Part shown: one piece after another, positions 50,728 through 58,374 of the stretch
How the letters are laid out: every line of letters begins with the position of its first letter
How positions within the stretch are numbered: the first letter of the stretch is position 1
IMG/VR virus record: IMGVR_UViG_3300033153_006411
Coordinates: 19,135-83,134 of that record
Direction: 5' to 3' (one strand)
Length of the DNA: 64,000 nt
From: a virus
Program-made: the position numbers and the translations under genes
Notes under the pieces: model-generated
Told to the model about the DNA's origin: nothing
What the model saw: only the letters and a program-made list of their open reading frames with translations
Database searches by the model: none

Positions 50728-50941
50728 TGCTCTTAAGAGCACCTTATCCCAGTTAATCTGCTCTTAAGAGCAGAATATAGCCGAACGGGTATATTCTGAA
50801 AATATACCCTTGCGGGTATATTTTCATTTTATACCCTTGAGGGTATATTTTGAAAGAAACTCTCGATTAAGCGGAAAGAAACTCTCGACTAAGAGAGTTA
50901 ATGGGTAAGAAACTATCCATTAAGCACGATTAACGGGGTTA
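50728..50941. repeat. Cluster of palindromes between convergent genes
   Basis: No gene. Holds TGCTCTTAAGAGCA (50728) and its longer copy CTGCTCTTAAGAGCAG (50758), AAAATATACCC-ttgc-GGGTATATTTT (50799-50824), TATACCC-ttga-GGGTATA (50830-50847), and a run of GAAACT(C/A)TC repeats with ACTCTC/GAGAGT and CCATTAA/TTAATGG pairs to 50941. Confidence 0.8.
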
Positions 50942-50960
50942 ATGGGTAAAAATAGGTACT

Positions 50961-52037
50961 TTATACAACCATCACACCGTGCGCCGGTAGAAGCTCGCGC
51001 AACACATAGTGAAGGTGGTAACTGGCGGCACGGAAAAATCGGTGTACTTCTAGTTCCAGACCATCCGACCCAGAATCCAAGTCTCCGAAATTCTCACACT
51101 GCTCGTTCCATTCATCGCTGTCGTATTCTGGAATCTCTTCGGCTGTTCCGAAGTTCCCATCTTGGGAGCATAATTTCCAAACGTCAGCCCTGTCGTGCTT
51201 GTTGCCTTCCTGAGAAAATATCCACGCAATCTTATCCGCGATATCATCCCATGGCACACTGGTGTCTTCGCTGTGCTCTGGATTTACATCTGCGTATTCC
51301 TTGAATATTGAATACAGTTCTTTGGCGCATTCGAGATACGTCGCCGGATTATCATGGTAGACGGTCTCACCACTTTGCTCGTAGGTGAACTGCCACTGGA
51401 GGAATGGCTGGTCAGGATACATCGATACAGCACCATGACCCAATGAACCAGAGTACAGGTCGGCGGCTCCGCTGATGTGTGAGCGAATGTTCTTCAGCAG
51501 ACTACCATGCTTGTTCACCCATGCACCGAGGGTCTGCCCCAAAATGGATTCTACAACGGCGTCGCCTTGAGTCAATACGAAGCTATCACCATCGACCTTA
51601 TTGCGCCGTGAGGAGACGCCTGAGAAGCCGTAGTGGGCAAAGGTGTCTTCGTACACGTGAGCGCCGATGCCGAGAAGTTCCCGACTGAAGTCCTGATGTC
51701 CCTGTGACGCATGGTTGGCTATCATGGTCTGGGCGATCTCGGAATTCTTGGTGCAGATAAGTTGCTCGGTGAATTTTGAACCCTGAGCGCCCGGGAGGAA
51801 ATGGAATGGCACCCAGATGTAGCGTTGGTCGTCAGCCTCTCGATTACTGAGGTCTCCGGCATGGTGTGCTGTTGGTATGGCGTAGAGTTGACTGCCGTCA
51901 TCGTGGTCATCCACGTGAGCGGCTACATTGTCATCGACAAACTGTGCCGACTGTGCGACTATTCTCGCGGATTCTTTGTTGATACCTGCGGCACGAGCAA
52001 TACAATACGTACCATGGTAATGCATATCAATTTGCAT
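50961..52037 (-). CDS. DUF6765-like protein
   Basis: 358 residues. The start MQIDMHYHGTYCIARAAG and SAQFVDDNVAAHVDDHD, with clustered His/Asp residues and a later ITHxx-like HASQGHQDF and HVYEDTFAHYGFSG, match DUF6765 proteins, which look like metal-dependent hydrolases of the zinc phospholipase C type. Activity is unproven. Confidence 0.75.
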   Translation of the reverse strand: MQIDMHYHGTYCIARAAGINKESARIVAQSAQFVDDNVAAHVDDHDDGSQLYAIPTAHHAGDLSNREADDQRYIWVPFHFLPGAQGSKFTEQLICTKNSEIAQTMIANHASQGHQDFSRELLGIGAHVYEDTFAHYGFSGVSSRRNKVDGDSFVLTQGDAVVESILGQTLGAWVNKHGSLLKNIRSHISGAADLYSGSLGHGAVSMYPDQPFLQWQFTYEQSGETVYHDNPATYLECAKELYSIFKEYADVNPEHSEDTSVPWDDIADKIAWIFSQEGNKHDRADVWKLCSQDGNFGTAEEIPEYDSDEWNEQCENFGDLDSGSDGLELEVHRFFRAASYHLHYVLRELLPAHGVMVV

Positions 52038-52106
52038 TTCGGGAGCCCCTTTTTATTATTTTGGTTTGGCTCTGGTATTTAGTTGGGGATTAATTTCGAG
52101 CAAACC

Positions 52107-52137
52107 TTGACTTCGGAACGTGATAGGTATATAAATA
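52107..52137 (+). promoter_or_regulatory. Stable-RNA promoter (TTGACT-N17-TATAAATA)
   Basis: TTGACT at 52107, TATAAATA at 52130-52137. Drives the four-tRNA cluster. Confidence 0.85.
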
Positions 52138-52150
52138 CATCCATATCTAC

Positions 52151-52227
52151 ATTCCCATCGACTAGTTGGCCAAGGTCGCTACCCTCTCAAGGTAGAAACA
52201 CCGGTTCGAATCCGGTTGGGAATACCA
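52151..52227 (+). tRNA. tRNA-Glu (CTC)
   Basis: 77 nt, CCA encoded. Acceptor ATTCCCA/TGGGAAT, anticodon loop CTCTCAA in stem CTACC/GGTAG, T arm ACCGG-TTCGAAT-CCGGT. Confidence 0.9.
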
Positions 52228-52229
52228 AT

Positions 52230-52309
52230 ACACGTGTCTGCTAAATTTGGAATAGGCAACTGGGTTTTCACCCCGGGAAATGCGAGTTCGATCCTCGTCA
52301 CGTGTACCA
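52230..52309 (+). tRNA. tRNA with TTC anticodon (Glu)
   Basis: 80 nt, CCA encoded. Acceptor ACACGTG/CACGTGT, loop TTTTCAC in stem CTGGG/CCCGG. The D arm (TGCT..GGCA with an enlarged loop) differs from the other Glu tRNAs, so identity rests on the anticodon. Confidence 0.82.
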
Positions 52310-52318
52310 AATCACTAT

Positions 52319-52396
52319 GCCCCTATGGTCTAATTGGAACAAGGCACGATCCTTCTAAGGTCGAAGATGCGGGTTCGAATCCTGCTAGGGGTGCCA
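52319..52396 (+). tRNA. tRNA-Arg (TCT)
   Basis: 78 nt, CCA encoded. Anticodon loop CTTCTAA in stem CGATC/GGTCG. Reads AGA. Confidence 0.92.
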
Positions 52397-52398
52397 AT

Positions 52399-52473
52399 GC
52401 ACTATTCGTCTAGTGGTTAGGACACTGCCCTTTCACGGCAGGAACAGGGGTTCGATTCCCCTATGGTGTACCA
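52399..52473 (+). tRNA. tRNA-Glu (TTC)
   Basis: 75 nt, CCA encoded. Loop CTTTCAC in stem CTGCC/GGCAG, and a canonical Glu D arm (TCGTCTAGTGGTTAGGACA). Confidence 0.93.
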
Positions 52474-52513
52474 ACTCCTTGATTTATCCCTCCCCTACTA
52501 CTATATTTTCAAA

Positions 52514-53068
52514 ATGAAAATTGCAATCACCGGTCACACTGCTGGCATCGGCAAAGCGATAGCCGAAGCCTGCGAGGCAGCAGGACACGAAGTAGTCGGT
52601 TTTTCACGGACCACCGGCTATCACTTATTCAAAGATTTGGAAGCGGTTGTCGCCGATGCCGAAGACTGTGATGTCTTCATCAATAATCGATTCGACTATA
52701 ATAACAACCGAGAAGGACAGGTCGAACTGTTGTACCGTATGTTTGAAAAATGGCTCGGCAAAGATAAAAGAATAATCAACATCGGTTCCCGCGCCGGAAC
52801 CTACACCAGCATGGGTAAGATTGATCGGTATTCCGTTCATAAGCATGCCCTCGATGTAGCCTGCGATCAGTTAAATATCCTGCGTGACATGCGTCCGCGT
52901 GTTACCAACATTAAACCCGGATATGTGGATACCGCATCAATAAAACACATCACTGACAATCCTAAACTGAAACCCGAGGACGTTGCCGAGACTGTTATGT
53001 GGGTATTGAATCAACCCCGCATGGTACACATCTCCTCGATCTCTATGTCACACATGCAATTTGGATGA
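52514..53068 (+). CDS. Short-chain dehydrogenase-like protein
   Basis: 184 residues. Rossmann glycines TGHTAGIGKAI (6-16), NN motif near 57 and catalytic Tyr106...Lys110 (YSVHK). Shorter than usual SDRs (about 250). No Ser clearly aligned, though GSRAG is near. Substrate unknown. It follows the tRNA cluster without a separate promoter. Confidence 0.8.
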   Translation: MKIAITGHTAGIGKAIAEACEAAGHEVVGFSRTTGYHLFKDLEAVVADAEDCDVFINNRFDYNNNREGQVELLYRMFEKWLGKDKRIINIGSRAGTYTSMGKIDRYSVHKHALDVACDQLNILRDMRPRVTNIKPGYVDTASIKHITDNPKLKPEDVAETVMWVLNQPRMVHISSISMSHMQFG

Positions 53069-53069
53069 T

Positions 53070-53098
53070 TTGACTTTCCTGAAGAAATTTGATACTCT
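53070..53098 (+). promoter_or_regulatory. Promoter with half inverted repeat
   Basis: TTGACT, 17-nt spacer, TACTCT. It keeps GACTTTC-ctgaa-GAAA but not the full second arm seen at 31341 and 38668. Confidence 0.55.
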
Positions 53099-53126
53099 GG
53101 TCAGTCAATCACTAATCGGAGACACT

Positions 53127-53390
53127 ATGAATAAAATCATCACATTCCTTTGGGAACATTTTATCAAGGAATTCCTTAAAGTCATGGCTGGAGCATTGGG
53201 ACTTATGGGTGCCGTCTGGTTCACTCTCGGACCGTTCTTCGGTATGGCTTGGTTGAGTGACGAAGGGCACCTCCCCGTCTGGTTAATGATTACCGGTTGG
53301 TTGTTTTGGATGATGATTTTGTGTGGTGCCGTTAAATGGATAGAGGAGGATCGTCATGGAATTATTAGGAATTTCAAAAAAGGGTCGTGA
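53127..53390 (+). CDS. Two-span membrane protein
   Basis: 87 residues. Hydrophobic segments near 20-40 and 53-73, basic C-terminus. Overlaps the next gene by 35 nt. Confidence 0.6.
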   Translation: MNKIITFLWEHFIKEFLKVMAGALGLMGAVWFTLGPFFGMAWLSDEGHLPVWLMITGWLFWMMILCGAVKWIEEDRHGIIRNFKKGS

Positions 53391-53577
53391 ACGACTCAAG
53401 CGTGATGGTGCGAAGGGTTGGACTATCCAGCGCACCGAAGACACCATAGCGTTCAGTAGTGACCGTGGACCGTGGCTGCTGGTCATCCCAGCATGTCTCA
53501 CCGAATCCAAGTCCCGTTGGATACACCAGTTCCACGATAATAACTTCAAAATCGTAGACCCCGACCCCTCGGCGTAA
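53356..53577 (+). CDS. Small hypothetical protein
   Basis: 73 residues, with a GGAGGATCGTC site before the ATG. No family recognised. Confidence 0.55.
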   Translation: MELLGISKKGRERLKRDGAKGWTIQRTEDTIAFSSDRGPWLLVIPACLTESKSRWIHQFHDNNFKIVDPDPSA

Positions 53578-53612
53578 TGCGACATAGATCACACTCTACA
53601 CCCCGAACTTTC

Positions 53613-53640
53613 TTGACAAAAGTTGGTGGTTCTGTATAAT
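53613..53640 (+). promoter_or_regulatory. Sigma70 promoter, near consensus
   Basis: TTGACA, 16-nt spacer, TATAAT; the strongest match in the window. Drives the small-gene operon at 53668. Confidence 0.88.
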
Positions 53641-53667
53641 GGACCCATCAACTAGAGGAGATAGATT

Positions 53668-53850
53668 ATGTCAGACTTTGAAACTTTCGTAGCAAAAGAA
53701 CACCAGAAGCGCGTTACCCATTTCGTTCGTTATTGTACTTCCGAAAACCGCGCACCCCGTATCGCCGACGCAATTACAATCTTCGGATTTTGCAAGCGTG
53801 ATGCCACGCCCATCGTCGAAGATGCGATCAAGCAGATGGCTGCTGCGTAA
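53668..53850 (+). CDS. Small hypothetical protein
   Basis: 60 residues after GGAGATAGATT. No family recognised. TAATG coupling to the next gene. Confidence 0.6.
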   Translation: MSDFETFVAKEHQKRVTHFVRYCTSENRAPRIADAITIFGFCKRDATPIVEDAIKQMAAA

Positions 53851-54047
53851 TGTCAGCCATCATCTATCAGGTTTACGACGTGCGTACCGATGAAATTATC
53901 GGTACCATTACTGGAGCAGAGCTACGCACCTTTTGTAAGTGTTCTGCCCGTAGTACAGTCTTCAATAATAAACTGGTCGAGCAATTCAACAACAACAAGA
54001 GACGCATTGACGAGCCCGAGCGCATCCGTCAAATGCTGAGGAGATAG
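53850..54047 (+). CDS. Small hypothetical protein (paralogue pair member)
   Basis: 65 residues. IIYQVYDVRTDEIIGTITGAELRTF aligns by eye with ISYEVTDVDGNAIKEITGTQLREHF of the gene at 54281, and both end with a PERIR motif, so they are duplicates. Confidence 0.65.
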   Translation: MSAIIYQVYDVRTDEIIGTITGAELRTFCKCSARSTVFNNKLVEQFNNNKRRIDEPERIRQMLRR

Positions 54048-54049
54048 CC

Positions 54050-54271
54050 ATGTTTGACATCATACTCATACTGAACGAAATCAACCGCACCGATAGGGAA
54101 ACCATCACGCGCCGAATTTGTGGCAGCAATTTCCTCATGGAGAATGGTGAGTATGCAGAGACCGAGGCTGACCGTTTAGCCCACATCCAATACTGGATAG
54201 AAGAACGCGGAGTGGATCAGCATAATTCCCCGCTGGAACTAATTTCATACACCGTCGAAGCAGTCGGTTAG
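54050..54271 (+). CDS. Small acidic hypothetical protein
   Basis: 73 residues between the two paralogous genes. No family recognised. Confidence 0.55.
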   Translation: MFDIILILNEINRTDRETITRRICGSNFLMENGEYAETEADRLAHIQYWIEERGVDQHNSPLELISYTVEAVG

Positions 54272-54280
54272 GAGGAAACC

Positions 54281-54478
54281 ATGAGAATATCATACGAAGT
54301 TACTGATGTAGATGGGAACGCGATTAAGGAAATCACTGGAACCCAACTACGCGAACATTTTGGCTACGGTCCCCACGACGATGTCTTCACCGAACAGTTG
54401 GTCAGGAAGTTCAACTTGGCAAGCGAGTGTTCAGGCAACCCTGAGCGCATCCGTCTGGTAGAGGAGATAGACACATGA
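54281..54478 (+). CDS. Small hypothetical protein (paralogue pair member)
   Basis: 65 residues. Same length and layout as the 53850 product. TTAGGAGGAAACC is a strong ribosome site. Confidence 0.65.
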   Translation: MRISYEVTDVDGNAIKEITGTQLREHFGYGPHDDVFTEQLVRKFNLASECSGNPERIRLVEEIDT

Positions 54479-54687
54479 GCAAATTGACAGTCACATTCGA
54501 AGTTGACGATGACTTGCCGAGTGAGCGTAGGCTCCAGTATCGCCAAGCGATTATTGATGCAATGGTGGCATATGAACGTCAGGTGGAAGAAGCCAAACGC
54601 GGACTGAATGGGCAGAAATTTATGAGCCACGACGCGGTAGAGAATGCCGGACTCATCGACAAGATGCTGAACGACTGCAACCGGTGA
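54475..54687 (+). CDS. Small hypothetical protein
   Basis: 70 residues, ATGA overlap at the start and a GTGA overlap at the end. Confidence 0.55.
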   Translation: MSKLTVTFEVDDDLPSERRLQYRQAIIDAMVAYERQVEEAKRGLNGQKFMSHDAVENAGLIDKMLNDCNR

Positions 54688-55121
54688 GGGACATCCCGAG
54701 ATATCTCCACCCAACCTTCAAGCGCATGGTTCCGACCAAGGTGCAGTTGTCGAGCAATGGACGGGTCCACGTCGATCTGGATGAACCAGACGAAGCAAGC
54801 CTGTTGCCCGAGTGGTGGAATGGACGGTATCCGAGGATATCCAACAAGGACCGAATAACCAAGCTGTCGGAACAACAAGGCCATCGTTGCTGCTACTGTG
54901 GTGTCCGAACGTGGTCGAAGCATTATGGCGAGCGCGGTAGTTGGATGAATATGGCCACCATCGAACACTTCAGATGCAAAACGCATGGCGGTACCTTTAG
55001 ATATTCAAACATCGTCATGGCCTGCTCCCAGTGCAACAACCAACGGGCGCTGGGTCCACCGGTACTGTTCATGTACGAAAAACAGGGGTTATTAGACCTC
55101 GAATTAGTGCCAAAAGAGTGA
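54684..55121 (+). CDS. HNH endonuclease
   Basis: 145 residues with a GTG start. CCYCG and CSQCN bracket ATIEHFRCKTHGG and a YSNIVMAC segment, giving a zinc-stabilised HNH site (EH in place of DH). AGG upstream. Similar small HNH proteins are common in large phages. Confidence 0.82.
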   Translation: MRDIPRYLHPTFKRMVPTKVQLSSNGRVHVDLDEPDEASLLPEWWNGRYPRISNKDRITKLSEQQGHRCCYCGVRTWSKHYGERGSWMNMATIEHFRCKTHGGTFRYSNIVMACSQCNNQRALGPPVLFMYEKQGLLDLELVPKE

Positions 55122-55129
55122 AATAATAC

Positions 55130-55158
55130 TGTACTTTCGTTAGGAAAGTCTGTATAAT
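55130..55158 (+). promoter_or_regulatory. Promoter with ACTTTC/GAAAGT inverted repeat
   Basis: TATAAT at 55153-55158 with a weak -35; ACTTTC-gttag-GAAAGT (55133-55149) occupies the spacer, related to the operators at 31341 and 38668. Confidence 0.6.
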
Positions 55159-55189
55159 GCTTGCATATCAACTGAAAAGAGACACGCCC

Positions 55190-55942
55190 ATGACTGACCT
55201 CAACACGCTTTTCGCACATACCCGCATTGACATTCTTGACCTGATCGACTCAGCTATCGAAGCTGGCATGATCTACAACGTGGACTACAAGACTGTCAAA
55301 GAAGCTGCGAACCGCAAGATGGAAGAAGGGTACCAGAACTCAGTCGTTGCAACTTACCTCTCCATGACATGTGAAATGCGTCAGGCTACTGTCTCTCCCG
55401 AAATGAGCGAAGCTCTGTACTACAGCGCTTACCCGCAGGCTCACACTCTGAATGCTCGCGACAAGGCGATCACCAAACTGGAAAAAACTGATCCGAATCA
55501 CTGGATGGTTAAGGCCGCTCGTGAATACCTCGAACTGGTTCGTCCGGTTATCGAGAAGTTGGTTATCATCAAGGGCACAGTCGTTAAGGGTCGCAAGCCT
55601 TCTGACAAGCCTCGCCTGACCCCTGAGCGTACTCTGGAAAACACTGGTACTTGTTCAGTATGTGGTCGCAACGTCAAGCTGAACGGCACTGGTCAAATCG
55701 TTGCTTACCTCAATGCTCTGGAAGCTCACAAGATTTCACAAGAGAACGCTCTGCCGAAAGCAATCGAAGCTGCTGAAGCTCTTGCTCTCAAGCAGAAGGG
55801 ATTTGAAGACAACCGTGAAGAGCGTGCAGTACGCAACGCCCCCCAAGGCATCGAATCTCTGATTCGTCACTTAGGTCACGACATCAAGATGTTCACCACA
55901 ATCGTAATCGAGTGGGTAGCCAAGCCGCTGCCCAAGGCATAG
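55190..55942 (+). CDS. Hypothetical protein with CxxC knuckle
   Basis: 250 residues, helical. CSVCGRNVKL near 163 is a half zinc site. AGAGACACGCCC precedes the ATG. No family recognised. Confidence 0.6.
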   Translation: MTDLNTLFAHTRIDILDLIDSAIEAGMIYNVDYKTVKEAANRKMEEGYQNSVVATYLSMTCEMRQATVSPEMSEALYYSAYPQAHTLNARDKAITKLEKTDPNHWMVKAAREYLELVRPVIEKLVIIKGTVVKGRKPSDKPRLTPERTLENTGTCSVCGRNVKLNGTGQIVAYLNALEAHKISQENALPKAIEAAEALALKQKGFEDNREERAVRNAPQGIESLIRHLGHDIKMFTTIVIEWVAKPLPKA

Positions 55943-55951
55943 GAGAAACAC

Positions 55952-56434
55952 ATGGCATCAATCAAAACGTACAGACAGCGGAAACCGTTCCTCGGAATAT
56001 TCACGATGTCACCAAAAATAGAATACATGGAGGGTGACCGCCATGCCGACACGATGTTCAGGATAGAGATAAACGCCGACGGGGAAAAACGGTACAATAG
56101 TGACTTCGGACATATCCGTGACACTAAAATCTCGTTGGAGAAAATCTTCGAAAACCAGTCATACTTGGCACATAACCACTGGGTCGGCGTTTACCGCATC
56201 ACCTACACCAGCGATTGGGAAGGGCTAGGTGTCCGTGCCGGTGACTTTGATCAGTACGTAGTGGATACCGCTGCCGGTAAAGATGATGTCGTGGAGAAAA
56301 TCCAACGCGCTGTCCTTGACGAACTGGAAGACAACAACATTCAAACCGACCTCAATTGGGTTGACCTGATAATCGAGTCAATTGATACCAAACAAGGAAC
56401 ATTGTCGGTAGACACGACCAATCAGATACGGTAA
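55952..56434 (+). CDS. Hypothetical protein
   Basis: 160 residues, alpha/beta, after AGGAGAAACAC. No family recognised. Confidence 0.6.
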   Translation: MASIKTYRQRKPFLGIFTMSPKIEYMEGDRHADTMFRIEINADGEKRYNSDFGHIRDTKISLEKIFENQSYLAHNHWVGVYRITYTSDWEGLGVRAGDFDQYVVDTAAGKDDVVEKIQRAVLDELEDNNIQTDLNWVDLIIESIDTKQGTLSVDTTNQIR

Positions 56435-56446
56435 GGTAAGTAACTT

Positions 56447-56713
56447 ATGAAGAAAAGGACTCGTAATATGGCCGTGACCCTTCATTACAAATATGCCGTC
56501 AAAATCGGTACCCAGTGGGTAGCGGTAAATGATAAAGGGAAGTATCGGCTTGTAGGTGAAGAAAAGGACGCGGAAACAAGATGGGACATACGCGGTGCTC
56601 TCGGGATCGGAGACCGATATCTAAAAGCTGAATGGAATGTAACGATGGGTGAAAAACCTACCTTTGAGATTCATAAAGTACACCGACCACAACGCATTCA
56701 TCATTCGTGGTGA
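56447..56713 (+). CDS. Small basic hypothetical protein
   Basis: 88 residues; ATG 56468 is an alternative start. No family recognised. Confidence 0.5.
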   Translation: MKKRTRNMAVTLHYKYAVKIGTQWVAVNDKGKYRLVGEEKDAETRWDIRGALGIGDRYLKAEWNVTMGEKPTFEIHKVHRPQRIHHSW

Positions 56714-56716
56714 GCC

Positions 56717-56723
56717 GTAAATA
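56717..56723 (+). promoter_or_regulatory. GTAAATA putative late promoter element
   Basis: GTAAATA 23 nt before the ATG at 56747. Confidence 0.5.
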
Positions 56724-56746
56724 CTCAACCAACACAGGATGCAGTC

Positions 56747-57442
56747 ATGCCTACAGAACAACCCGACTTCGGAACCACTGCTGGACGTACAGCTATTGCT
56801 CGTAAAGCAGTCTCGCGCCCAACGCGTACACTACTCAGTAGTGGGAGAATCCCGAAGGGTGCTAGTGTACTAAACCACGGAAGTGGGCGTGCTAACGCCG
56901 ATGGCGCTGCCCTTGCTGCTGCATCTTCCGAATATGCAGAGTACGACCCGAACCACGCACCCAACCCTGATGCACTGGAACGCCGATACGATGTCGTAGT
57001 GTCCAACTACGTCCTGAACGTTCTTCCTCCTGAAATCCGTAAGCTCGCATGGCAAGACATCGCCAGAACTACCGGTGGGACCGCTTACATTACTGTGCGC
57101 TCGACCGGCGACAAGGCCATCTACAAAGGAAAGAAATTCAAGGACGGATACAAGATGGCTACCGGAGCATTCCAGAAGCCGTACACCGCTGCTGATTTGC
57201 AGAAGGAAGCTAAGCGCTATTTCAAGAATGTCGAAGTCATTGACGGTACCCCCTCTGGCATCTCGTGGACTATCTCTGCCAGTGACCCCAAGATATCGGG
57301 CGAAGGCGAGCCTGAGACGCCACAGCAGAAGGATAAGCCTGCTACCCCTGCCAAGGCACGGGCACAAGCGAACGCCGCTCATATGGACACTGACGACGAT
57401 GCTGAGATTGCTAAAATCACACATCTTGCGGGTATGAAATAA
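56747..57442 (+). CDS. SAM-dependent methyltransferase-like protein
   Basis: 231 residues. VLNHGSGRANADG occupies the place of motif I, DVVVSNYVLNVLPPEIRK resembles motif IV and following helix, then GGTAYITVR. The Asn/His in motif I are unusual, so SAM binding is not certain. The C-terminal 60 residues are a charged, Pro/Ala-rich tail. Confidence 0.65.
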   Translation: MPTEQPDFGTTAGRTAIARKAVSRPTRTLLSSGRIPKGASVLNHGSGRANADGAALAAASSEYAEYDPNHAPNPDALERRYDVVVSNYVLNVLPPEIRKLAWQDIARTTGGTAYITVRSTGDKAIYKGKKFKDGYKMATGAFQKPYTAADLQKEAKRYFKNVEVIDGTPSGISWTISASDPKISGEGEPETPQQKDKPATPAKARAQANAAHMDTDDDAEIAKITHLAGMK

Positions 57443-57450
57443 AATAAACC

Positions 57451-57481
57451 TTGACTCGGAAGCAGACTGGTAGTATAAATA
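57451..57481 (+). promoter_or_regulatory. Stable-RNA promoter (TTGACT-N17-TATAAATA)
   Basis: TTGACT at 57451, TATAAATA at 57474-57481, before tRNA-Cys. Confidence 0.85.
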
Positions 57482-57495
57482 TAACAGTAAGACAT

Positions 57496-57573
57496 GGTTC
57501 GGTGGCTGAGTGGCCCAAAGCATGCGCCTGCAAAGCGTAAACCCCGTCGGTTCGAATCCGACTCGAACCTCCA
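57496..57573 (+). tRNA. tRNA-Cys (GCA)
   Basis: 78 nt, CCA encoded. Loop CTGCAAA in stem TGCGC/GCGTA and T arm GTCGG-TTCGAAT-CCGAC. Confidence 0.92.
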
Positions 57574-57614
57574 ACCCCCTTGAACCCCTCGTGCCTTGGT
57601 ATTATCTTTATGGC

Positions 57615-57839
57615 ATGAGAGAACAATTCGAAATCACAACAACCTCCGACCTCACCGAAGTTTCATGCGGTAACCGGGTTAGCTATTCCCTGAACGATGG
57701 GGATACCATCATGTCAATCACCACCAGCGATTCCACGATAAAAGAAAAACTCTCAGTATCGAAGTACCGGAACGCCAGTGTCAAAATAATCATCACGGTG
57801 GAGCACGACGACATGGAATACAAGGATATCCAACCTTAA
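57615..57839 (+). CDS. Small hypothetical protein
   Basis: 74 residues, beta-rich, Ser/Thr-rich. No family recognised. Confidence 0.5.
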   Translation: MREQFEITTTSDLTEVSCGNRVSYSLNDGDTIMSITTSDSTIKEKLSVSKYRNASVKIIITVEHDDMEYKDIQP

Positions 57840-57866
57840 ATTTGTACACCCTTTTATTCATCCTAT

Positions 57867-57873
57867 GTAAATA
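57867..57873 (+). promoter_or_regulatory. GTAAATA putative late promoter element
   Basis: GTAAATA 29 nt before the ATG at 57903. Confidence 0.5.
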
Positions 57874-57902
57874 TTAATATAACAAAAACATAGGTAATAA
57901 AA

Positions 57903-58220
57903 ATGAGCAAAACAAACCTAGAGCGCGTTCAGCCAACCCCGGGCGAATGCACCACCCTGTCGTGGGAGCCAAATCCACGTTATAACCAATTCGATTATGA
58001 TCCCGAACACGGTCTGATAGCTGACATCCGTAGAAAGATTTCAGAAATCTGGGACGCGGCTGACGTGATCGCGATTCCTAAGCGGTGGCAAATGGAGTCC
58101 GACATCGTGATCCCGCCCGAGTCGTGGGCTGATGCAGATGAGACTATCATCCCGTTCTGGTATGGTACCAAGCCCGAAAAACGCTCATGGTGGAAATCGT
58201 TTAAGCGGTTATTTCGGTAA
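57903..58220 (+). CDS. Hypothetical protein
   Basis: 105 residues, Trp- and Pro-rich. A putative late element lies upstream. No family recognised. Confidence 0.55.
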   Translation: MSKTNLERVQPTPGECTTLSWEPNPRYNQFDYDPEHGLIADIRRKISEIWDAADVIAIPKRWQMESDIVIPPESWADADETIIPFWYGTKPEKRSWWKSFKRLFR

Positions 58221-58225
58221 ACGTA

Positions 58226-58254
58226 TTGACTTCTGGCACCGTTGTGCTTAAATA
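58226..58254 (+). promoter_or_regulatory. tRNA-Ser promoter
   Basis: TTGACT, 17-nt spacer, TAAATA; same TTGACTTC context as other stable-RNA promoters. Confidence 0.75.
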
Positions 58255-58261
58255 GTGGTAT

Positions 58262-58349
58262 GGAAGATTGCCGGAGAGGCTAAACGGTTCCGTTTCGAAA
58301 ACGGATGGTCCGAAAGGACACGGGGGTTCGAATCCCTCATCTTCCGCCA
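58262..58349 (+). tRNA. tRNA-Ser (CGA)
   Basis: 88 nt, CCA encoded. Acceptor GGAAGAT/ATCTTCC, loop TTCGAAA in stem TCCGT/ACGGA, variable arm GGTCCGAAAGGAC. Confidence 0.93.
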
Positions 58350-58374
58350 ATCCCCTATTACGGTAAATATCAGT

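Noticed and set aside
52130-52137. TATAAATA before tRNAs as a pure T4-type late promoter
   Set aside because: Each copy also has a TTGACT -35 at 17-nt spacing, so a sigma70-type promoter explains it better. Dual use remains possible.
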